A stretch of 64,000 bases of DNA from JAGNXB01 sp942490895. GTDB lineage: Bacteria > Bacteroidota > Bacteroidia > Chitinophagales > Saprospiraceae. Positions 57,780-64,000 of the stretch are shown here, piece by piece; position 1 is the stretch's first letter; every line of letters begins with the position of its first letter. Below the pieces are notes generated by a model. That model saw only the letters and a program-made list of their open reading frames with translations. It did no database searches and was not told where the DNA came from. The stretch is from positions 1 to 64,000 of the forward strand of contig CALNZC010000094.1 in the NCBI GenBank assembly GCA_942490895.1, read 5' to 3'. The position numbers and the translations under genes were made by a program.

Positions 57780-58289
57780 ATGAATCAGGAGCCCAGATTA
57801 GTTGAGACCGATGGGAAGTGGTTGATCGGCATACATCTCTCCACGTCCTTTGCCCAGGATCGCACATCGGAATTATGGCGGTCGTTCATGCCCCGTCGAA
57901 AGGAGATCCCACACCCGGTAAATACCGATCTGATCTCGTTGCAGATCTATCCTCAGCCACTTTCCTGGCCGCCTGACCCGAATGCTGTTTTCGAAAAATG
58001 GGCTGGTGTAGAAGTTGCTCACCTGGATCCGATTCCCCAAGGCATGGACGCATTATTTGTACAAGCCGGATTGTATGCTGTCTTCACGCATATCGGAGCC
58101 GTAAGGACAGCTCAAAAAACATTCACTTACATCTTTGGCAAATGGCTTCCTCAGTCACCCTACTACCTGGATGATCGGCCTCATTTCGAAGTCCTAGGAG
58201 AAAAATATCACAATGATCACCCCGAGTCGGAGGAGGAGATCTGGATCCCTATCCGACGTCGAACTACCTCGGATAAGCACACCGGATAG
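57780..58289 (+). CDS. GyrI-like small-molecule-binding protein
   Basis: A 169-residue protein with the duplicated beta-alpha-beta-beta GyrI-like/effector-binding fold: LVETDGKWLIGIHLSTSF, TDLISLQIYPQPLSWPPDPN, FEKWAGVEVAHLDPIPQGMD and YYLDDRPHFEVLGEKYHNDH, EEIWIPIRR. It has no DNA-binding domain. Probable role is binding of a drug or metabolite. Confidence 0.75.
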   Translation: MNQEPRLVETDGKWLIGIHLSTSFAQDRTSELWRSFMPRRKEIPHPVNTDLISLQIYPQPLSWPPDPNAVFEKWAGVEVAHLDPIPQGMDALFVQAGLYAVFTHIGAVRTAQKTFTYIFGKWLPQSPYYLDDRPHFEVLGEKYHNDHPESEEEIWIPIRRRTTSDKHTG

Positions 58290-58379
58290 GCCCTCCGTTA
58301 CGCTATATCAGCACTCTCCTGGAGCTCATTTAGGGAAAGGAAGGTATCTTGGTAGGAATTGATCAGTACCTCTACCATC

Positions 58380-59528
58380 ATGCGCACTCTCTTCAGTCTC
58401 CTGAGCCTTGTATTCCTCATCCAGGGCACCACCTACTCTCAACAAACCATCACTGCCACCATCCAGCACGATGGTGGAACCAGAGAATACATTCTCTATA
58501 TTCCCGCCTCGTATACGGGTATAGATCCCTTCCCCCTGGTCCTCAACTTCCATGGGTACGGCAGTAATGCCGCAGAACAGATGTGGTATGGCGACTTTCG
58601 GGCTATTGCAGATACAGCCAACTTCCTGATCGTGCATCCATTGGGAACACTTCACAACAATTCCACCACACACTTCAATGTCGGCGGTTTTACCCTGGGC
58701 AGCACCACCGATGATGTGGGCTTTACTGCGGCCCTGATCGACTCCTTGTCGGTGCAGTACACCATCGATCAGGATCGTATTTATTCCACCGGCATGTCCA
58801 ATGGTGGCTTTATGAGTTTTGTCCTGGCCTGCCAACTCAGCGATCGGATCGCAGCCATCGCATCAGTGACAGGCTCAATGACCCCGGAGACCTTTGCCAC
58901 CTGTGACCCGGAGCACCCGATGCCCATCCTGCAGATGCATGGCACCTCGGATGGCGTAGTCCCCTATTCAGGAGCCTTGTGGACCAAATCCATCAATGAT
59001 GTGGTGAACTATTGGGTTGAATTCAACAATTGCACGCCAGACCCCACCACGACTCTGTTGCCGAACGTCAATACCCAGGACGGGAGTACAGTGGAACATA
59101 TCGTCTATGCTAGCGGCGACAACAAAACCACGATGGAGCATTATAAAGTGACCGGAGGTGGCCACACCTGGCCCGGGACAATATTTACATCCAATGGAAC
59201 CAACCAGGATATGAATGCCTCTCTGGAGATCTGGCGTTTCTTCAGCCGATACACCCTGTCCGGACTGACCATGCCGACCAGTGTCCTTCCTACTCCAAAT
59301 GATGTCGCTCAAGTCACGCTGACACCCAATCCGGCAAAAGGACAGGTCCTGATCTCGCGGCTGCCAAACGAAAAACTCCCCTATACATTGGTCTCTCTCG
59401 CCGGACAATTACTCCAATCCGGCACCCTGCAACCCCTACAGGACATCCTGGACTTACCCATGATCAGCAGTGGGTATTATCTCCTGAAAATCGGACATCA
59501 ATCCTACCCCCTGTTAATCTCAGAATAG
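58380..59528 (+). CDS. Secreted CE1/PHB-depolymerase-like esterase with T9SS C-terminal domain
   Basis: Signal peptide MRTLFSLLSLVFLIQGTTYS starts at 58380; the frame opens 21 bases earlier but that start leaves the signal less typical. The catalytic domain has ILYIPASYTGIDPFPLVLNF, the nucleophile elbow STGMSNGGFMSFVLA, the acid in HGTSDGVVPYSGA and the histidine in TGGGHTWPG, matching feruloyl-esterase/PHB-depolymerase relatives. The last 75 residues are a T9SS sorting domain (VTLTPNPAKGQVLISRLPN). It probably cleaves ester bonds of plant-derived or storage polymers outside the cell. Confidence 0.85.
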   Translation: MRTLFSLLSLVFLIQGTTYSQQTITATIQHDGGTREYILYIPASYTGIDPFPLVLNFHGYGSNAAEQMWYGDFRAIADTANFLIVHPLGTLHNNSTTHFNVGGFTLGSTTDDVGFTAALIDSLSVQYTIDQDRIYSTGMSNGGFMSFVLACQLSDRIAAIASVTGSMTPETFATCDPEHPMPILQMHGTSDGVVPYSGALWTKSINDVVNYWVEFNNCTPDPTTTLLPNVNTQDGSTVEHIVYASGDNKTTMEHYKVTGGGHTWPGTIFTSNGTNQDMNASLEIWRFFSRYTLSGLTMPTSVLPTPNDVAQVTLTPNPAKGQVLISRLPNEKLPYTLVSLAGQLLQSGTLQPLQDILDLPMISSGYYLLKIGHQSYPLLISE

Positions 59529-59569
59529 CACAATACCATTTCCTTTTCTATGAGATCGCAGACGCTCCA

Positions 59570-60139
59570 ATGACCTACGATCAAGATTATCAAACTCCCG
59601 ACTATTTTGGCGAGCCCTTCCCTGAGCTGATCACCTTCTTTCAGGACCTTCCCACTCGTGGATTGGTCATCGATATGGGGTGTGGACAGGGACGAAATGC
59701 CATTCCACTAGCCAGGATGGGATTTGAGGTTGTCGGCCTGGACCTTTCCTCCGTGGGTGTGGATCAAATGACCCAAACCGCAAAAGCAGAAGGATTACCC
59801 CTCAAGGGCATCGTGACCGACATTTATAGCTACACAGATCTCCAGGCCGCACAGGTTATTTTACTGGATAGTATGTTCCATTTCCTAAAAAAAGACAAGG
59901 CCAAAGAAACCGACTGGATCAAATCCATCCTTTCAATAGCTCAACAAGGGTGTCTGGTTGTTTTTTGCATCCAGGATTCTGGAAAAAAGGTAAACACCCT
60001 CAAGGCGATCATCGCCAATAGTCCCCAGGGGGATCTGGTCTATGAGCAACCAATGATATTCAGATTTAGAGACAAGGCCAGTGGTCACCAGTCGACCTCC
60101 GCTTACTGTCTGATTGTCACCCGTATTTCACATGGATAG
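59570..60139 (+). CDS. Class I SAM-dependent methyltransferase (TehB-like)
   Basis: A 189-residue methyltransferase with motif I LVIDMGCGQGRNAIPLARMG, acidic VVGLDLSSVGVDQMTQTAKA and IVTDIYSYTDLQAAQVILLD. It resembles small TehB-like enzymes. Substrate unknown. Starts 41 bases after the esterase gene. Confidence 0.85.
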   Translation: MTYDQDYQTPDYFGEPFPELITFFQDLPTRGLVIDMGCGQGRNAIPLARMGFEVVGLDLSSVGVDQMTQTAKAEGLPLKGIVTDIYSYTDLQAAQVILLDSMFHFLKKDKAKETDWIKSILSIAQQGCLVVFCIQDSGKKVNTLKAIIANSPQGDLVYEQPMIFRFRDKASGHQSTSAYCLIVTRISHG

Positions 60140-60275
60140 ATTGCGAATCACCCCGATCGGTCAGACAACGATTATACCCTTTCAGGGCTCTTTTCCAACA
60201 AGGATCATTTGATGATCGAAGATGATCACACAGGACAGGTGAGTGACATCCTTTTATTTTTCAATAAATGAGCGA

Positions 60276-62465
60276 ATGAAACATCTCCTCCTCTTACTGG
60301 GCATATGTATAGTTTCCGCCACCCTCTCAGGGCAAAATTTATATGATGGACGCCTATCTGTGATCGCAGAAGCCAGTATCCAGGAGACCCCGCCTCAAAT
60401 CCAACTCACCTGGGTTGCCGATACGGCCAATCTGGGGTATACCATTTATCGAAAATTCCGGGATGACACCGCCTGGGGGGACACGCTTGCTATCCTGGAT
60501 CCAGCGAGTACAACCTGGACAGATACCACGATTATCGTTGGAGTCGCTTATGAATATCGGATCCTTAAAAGCATGCCCAAATTTGTAGAATACGAAGGTC
60601 CCATTCTCGGCAACGGATACATTTATGCCGGGGTCAAAGTACCACCAACTCACTTTCGAGGCAATTGTCTGGTCGTGATCGACAGTTCCATCGTGAATGC
60701 CATTCAGCCTGAGGTCGACCGATTGATGATGGATCTGGAATCTGATGGCTGGAATCCCAGCGCCGTCCTGGTGGATCGCAATGATCCAGTGACGGTCGTC
60801 AAGGTCGCCATCCAGGCCTGGGCCGCTTTACATCCTACCTCCCAAAAGACACTCTTGCTGTTAGGACATGTACCTGTCCCTTATTCCGGGGACATCTCGC
60901 CAGACGGTCACAATCCTGATCATAAAGGCGCCTGGCCTGCCGACGGTTATTACGGTGATCTAATTGGCAACTGGACTGATTCCACAGTGAATATTAATGC
61001 CCCGGTGGGTACAAGAAATGATAATTATCCAGGCGATGGCAAATTTGACAATCGCTTCTTCCCAGCGAATGTTCAGCTTCAGGTGGGCCGGGTTGACTTG
61101 TGGGGTATGACCAAATTCCCGGAATCGGAAGAAGAATTACTACGCAGATATCTCGACAAAGATCACGCCTGGCGAATGGGGCAAATGACAGTTGTTGAAA
61201 GAGGTCTGATCGACAATAACTTCTCTGGATTTGCGGAAGGCATTGGCCAACCCGCCTGGAAGAATTTTGCCCCCATGTTCGGGATAAAAAATGTCCATGA
61301 CGTAGCCTATCGATCCAGCCTGCAGAATGGATCCTACCTCTGGTCCATGGGTGCCGGGGGCGGTGGTCCGGAGAGTGCTTCGGATATCTCAAACACGACC
61401 AACTATGCCACAGATTCTCTGCAGACCCAATTCACTTTTCTGTTCGGATCCTACTTCGGCGACTGGGACGTACCCAACAACTTTTTACGCGCACCCCTCG
61501 CTTCCCGGTCCGGGCTGACCTGCACCTGGGGCACTCGTCCCAATTGGCAGGTTCATCACATGGCCCTGGGCGAACATATCGGATTTTCGACACAGCTGAC
61601 CATGAATAATGTTTCGTTGTATCACGGGAGCTTCGCGGTCAAATTCATCCATATTGCCTTAATGGGAGACCCCACGTTACGCATGCATATCCTAGCACCA
61701 GTACAGAACCTTGAACTCACCCGGGACGGGCTACAGGTCCACCTGGACTGGGACGACCCGGCCGGTGCATCAGGCTACCACATTTACAAGAAGACTTCGC
61801 CAGACCAACCCTTCATTCTGCTCAACACAGATCCATTAACCGACCTCTTTTATACCGATCCCTGTGTCGATGAAGGATGGGTTCGCTATATGGTTCGCAG
61901 TGTCGAATTGCGCACCAGCGGCAGTGGCTCCTACTATAATCTGAGCGCCGGTTTGGCCGCAGAGATGATTCCAGACCCCTGGGACCTTCATCCTCAAATA
62001 ACAATGGCTACTCCTGGTCAATCCGATGGAACAGCTTCGGTCAATCCGATGGATGGTTGCTTACCCTTTACCTACCAATGGACCGAAGGCAGCACGACCC
62101 CTTCCATCACAGCCCTGGCCCCGGGCACCTATTGCGTCACCGTCACAGATTGTCTGGGATGCTCACGGGATACCTGCTTGACTGTCGACTTGAACAGCTC
62201 ATTAGAGGAACTGCCTCATCTGATCTCTTCCAGACTTTTCCCCAACCCAGCCGATGACCGCATTACCCTTGATCTCACTTTTACAACACATCAGAAAGTC
62301 CGGCTCCGTATGTGGAATATGTTCGGACAACTCATTTCGGATCAGCGAGTCCAGGGAGATCAAGTCCACCAGGAATGGGATATTCGTCATTTCTCAGCTG
62401 GAACGTACTGGCTTCAGATTGAAACCAATGGGCGAAGTGCCACCACTATCTGGATGAAAGAATAG
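60276..62465 (+). CDS. Large secreted C25-peptidase-like protein with T9SS C-terminal domain
   Basis: The ATG at 60276 opens a signal peptide (LLLLLGICIVSATLSGQ); the frame's upstream ATG at 60243 gives a worse signal. An FN3-like domain at residues 30-115 is followed by a region of about 350 residues (TLLLLGHVPVPYSGDISPDG, VGRVDLWGMTKFPESEEELL, GEHIGFSTQLTMNN, FIHIALMGDPTLRMHILAP) reminiscent of the gingipain/peptidase C25 fold, for example GDPTLR near its end. Whether the Cys/His pair is present is not clear, so activity is unproven. A second FN3 domain, a cysteine-containing Ig-like unit (PFTYQWTEGSTTPSITALAP) and a T9SS domain (LFPNPADDRITLDLTFTTH) follow. Confidence 0.6.
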   Translation: MKHLLLLLGICIVSATLSGQNLYDGRLSVIAEASIQETPPQIQLTWVADTANLGYTIYRKFRDDTAWGDTLAILDPASTTWTDTTIIVGVAYEYRILKSMPKFVEYEGPILGNGYIYAGVKVPPTHFRGNCLVVIDSSIVNAIQPEVDRLMMDLESDGWNPSAVLVDRNDPVTVVKVAIQAWAALHPTSQKTLLLLGHVPVPYSGDISPDGHNPDHKGAWPADGYYGDLIGNWTDSTVNINAPVGTRNDNYPGDGKFDNRFFPANVQLQVGRVDLWGMTKFPESEEELLRRYLDKDHAWRMGQMTVVERGLIDNNFSGFAEGIGQPAWKNFAPMFGIKNVHDVAYRSSLQNGSYLWSMGAGGGGPESASDISNTTNYATDSLQTQFTFLFGSYFGDWDVPNNFLRAPLASRSGLTCTWGTRPNWQVHHMALGEHIGFSTQLTMNNVSLYHGSFAVKFIHIALMGDPTLRMHILAPVQNLELTRDGLQVHLDWDDPAGASGYHIYKKTSPDQPFILLNTDPLTDLFYTDPCVDEGWVRYMVRSVELRTSGSGSYYNLSAGLAAEMIPDPWDLHPQITMATPGQSDGTASVNPMDGCLPFTYQWTEGSTTPSITALAPGTYCVTVTDCLGCSRDTCLTVDLNSSLEELPHLISSRLFPNPADDRITLDLTFTTHQKVRLRMWNMFGQLISDQRVQGDQVHQEWDIRHFSAGTYWLQIETNGRSATTIWMKE

Positions 62466-62699
62466 GTCTTCGTTGGGTGGAATTGCAGAATCTACCGCCC
62501 TTCAGACCATATGGATAAGCAGGCATATTCGGATGCAATTGAATAACGCCAGCCTGATCTGGCCAGACTGGAATGAGACACAGCGAATGCGTCAGCGTAA
62601 GCCATAACTACCTTTCTCCGGACTATGGAGGGCTGAATATTGCCAAATTCTCTATCAATTAACCTTGTCTGTTCATCTTTTTTACATGACGGTTGTTGA

Positions 62700-62981
62700 A
62701 TGACGGAACAAATCTGCCTTATGGATCTGGATCGCATCATAGAAATGGCATGGGAAGACCGAACGCCCTTTGAAGCTATTTACGTTCAATTCGGATTGTC
62801 AGAAGCCGAAGTGATCAAGCTGATGCGGCGACACCTCCGACCGGGCAGTTTCAGAGCCTGGAGGACCCGGGTCCATAGTGGGGTGAGCCAGAAACACCTC
62901 AAAAAGAGGGATCCTGATATGCTCCGTTTTAAAAGCAACAACCAGCGCTCTATTTCCGGAAATCGGATCAGTAAGCGGTAG
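62700..62981 (+). CDS. DUF2805 (TIGR03643-family) small protein
   Basis: A 93-residue basic protein: DLDRIIEMAWEDRTPFEAIY, QFGLSEAEVIKLMRRHLRPG, SFRAWRTRVHSGVSQKHLKK. This helix-turn-helix-like family occurs in Bacteroidetes and elsewhere, often near photolyase or flavin genes; here a flavin reductase gene is next. Function unknown. Confidence 0.85.
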   Translation: MTEQICLMDLDRIIEMAWEDRTPFEAIYVQFGLSEAEVIKLMRRHLRPGSFRAWRTRVHSGVSQKHLKKRDPDMLRFKSNNQRSISGNRISKR

Positions 62982-63028
62982 TTGCTGAATGCACATTAAC
63001 TCCATCCTCCTTACACCCTACTCCAACC

Positions 63029-63667
63029 ATGATGGCCTCCTTTTCCCAAAAGCAAATTCAAGAACTCGATCGCCGATTCCGGTCCAGAATGATCAACTCG
63101 TTAGCCGGTTATAAACAACCCGTTTTGGTGGGCACCCGTTCCACAGAAGGAACCCCCAATCTGGCCCTGTTCAACTCACTGATCCACATTGGGGCTGATC
63201 CCGCGATGTATGGACTTCTTTTTCGTCCAGCAACAGTCAGAAGGGATACTCTGACCAATATTTTGAATACTGGGGTGTATACCTTGAACTACCCGTCTTC
63301 AGACCTCCTGATGCAATCACATCAAACCTCTGCGAAATACCCTGCAGAACGATCCGAGTTTGACGCTACCGGATTGACAGAAGAAAGAATAGAGCCCTGC
63401 CTGGCGCCGTTCGTGAAGGAATCACCGGTCAAGATCGCTATGCATCTCAAAGAAAAACTGGAGGTCCAGAGTAATGGCACCACCCTGCTGATCGGTGGAA
63501 TCACCTTTATACATCTGGCTGAAGGTATCTTGAAAAATGACGGGTTCATTGCCCTGCATGATGCCCGAATACTTGCCTGTAGTGGATTAGATGCCTATTA
63601 CGAACCACATCTGATGTCGCGTTTAAGCTATGCTCAGCCAGACAAACCGGTCATATCATTAGGCTAA
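63029..63667 (+). CDS. Flavin reductase-like FMN-binding protein
   Basis: A 212-residue split-barrel protein: RMINSLAGYKQPVLVGTRST, NLALFNSLIHIGADPAMYGL, LFRPATVRRDTLTNILNTGV and YTLNYPSSDLLMQSHQTSAK fit the flavin reductase-like domain, which binds FMN and reduces it with NAD(P)H. It follows the DUF2805 gene by 47 bases. The start may be either of two adjacent ATGs. Confidence 0.85.
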   Translation: MMASFSQKQIQELDRRFRSRMINSLAGYKQPVLVGTRSTEGTPNLALFNSLIHIGADPAMYGLLFRPATVRRDTLTNILNTGVYTLNYPSSDLLMQSHQTSAKYPAERSEFDATGLTEERIEPCLAPFVKESPVKIAMHLKEKLEVQSNGTTLLIGGITFIHLAEGILKNDGFIALHDARILACSGLDAYYEPHLMSRLSYAQPDKPVISLG

Positions 63668-63916
63668 ATCCGGAATCCGAGATCATATCTGCACCCCGGA
63701 TAGAAATCACCAACTTGCACTGTCTTCAAGGAGGCCTGTTCTGCTTGTCAATGATGTGAATCAAGGACACTTTATTCACCTATTCATTCAATCGACCTCA
63801 TCAATTAGCTAAAATACAGTGTTCTTTTCCTGGAAGTACCGTCTGAATTCTATAGCTTTATGAACACCTCCTCCTCTGTGAGGAAAAGGATCATACTCAC
63901 ATAACCCAGGATATAG

Positions 63917-64000
63917 ATGACCAAATACCAACAGATCTTTGAAAAGAATAAAAAGTGGATCGCCGAAAAAACGGCAACCAACGAACAATTTTTCGAGCAC
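63917..64000 (+). CDS. N terminus of a probable cytoplasmic beta-carbonic anhydrase, 3' partial
   Basis: The last 84 bases code for MTKYQQIFEKNKKWIAEKTA and TNEQFFEH before the window ends. This pattern (YxxxFExNKKWxxEK) is typical of the start of Bacteroidetes cytoplasmic beta-carbonic anhydrases. The zinc site lies beyond the edge, so the call is provisional. It would be a second, non-lipoprotein carbonic anhydrase in the same window. Confidence 0.5.
   Translation, partial: MTKYQQIFEKNKKWIAEKTATNEQFFEH

Noticed and set aside
63809..64000. Minus-strand frame at the right edge
   Set aside because: The plus strand there codes for a recognisable carbonic anhydrase N terminus instead.

Overview
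The window is a chimera of two unrelated bacteria. Positions 1 to about 11,787 are very GC-rich and carry genes typical of Rhizobiales (Mesorhizobium/Phyllobacteriaceae-like): TRAP transporter subunits, argG, a lytic transglycosylase, a zinc metallopeptidase, an SH3/DUF1236 protein, a CPBP protease, ffh, a chorismate mutase, rpsP, a D-2-hydroxyacid dehydrogenase and the tail of a GntR/FCD regulator. Nearly every gene there is broken by small frameshifts yet reads well when frames are joined, so this part looks like error-prone sequence rather than true pseudogenes. At about 11,787 a regulator gene is cut in mid-domain and the sequence changes abruptly.

From about 11,790 to the end the DNA is from a Bacteroidetes bacterium, probably Saprospiraceae-like: several large secreted proteins with type IX secretion (T9SS) C-terminal domains, lipoprotein signals, a catalase-peroxidase, a dodecahaem cytochrome, DUF2805, WG-repeat, MbnP and CIA30 proteins. 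Layout: GH30-like secreted hydrolase (11.8-13.4 kb); AT-rich island with two alpha/beta hydrolase genes and an ABM monooxygenase (13.9-16.6); very large T9SS esterase (17.1-20.4); AT-rich orphan gene (20.7-21.3); a G-homopolymer stretch that is probably artefactual (21.36-21.78); PLP decarboxylase and methyltransferase (22-24.4); a signalling block of hybrid two-component lipoprotein kinase, free receiver and membrane adenylate cyclase (24.4-31.1); AT-rich lipoprotein carbonic anhydrase and CIA30 protein (32.5-33.9); M60-like T9SS metallopeptidase (34.2-37.3); SRPBCC protein (37.6); POT transporter (38.7); WG/LRR protein (40.4); multihaem cytochrome c/cytochrome b operon and katG (42.5-46.7); DUF1080, PhzF, small proteins and a cation-chloride-cotransporter-like carrier (47-53.3), separated by repeat-rich gaps; MbnP/di-haem peroxidase pair (54.5-56.2); a run of small enzymes (56.3-58.3); T9SS esterase, methyltransferase, T9SS C25-like protein (58.4-62.5); DUF2805, flavin reductase and the start of a second carbonic anhydrase.

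The most unusual signal is a recurring module: an array of GTAC-containing 11-bp repeats (two copies), a decayed tyrosine-recombinase 3' end (four sites at about 13.7, 20.5, 32.1 and 37.4 kb) and, starting within a few to about 250 bases of it, an AT-rich passenger gene. Three of the four recombinase ends share the same closing sequence (around GCGGATATAA) immediately before the passenger. This resembles an integron-like or recombinase-linked cassette system that has decayed, and I cannot name it. Other notable points are a duplicated katG 3' end plus terminator flanking the cytochrome operon, an MbnP/MbnH-like pair away from any visible methanobactin genes, and several families of hairpin-forming dispersed intergenic repeats.
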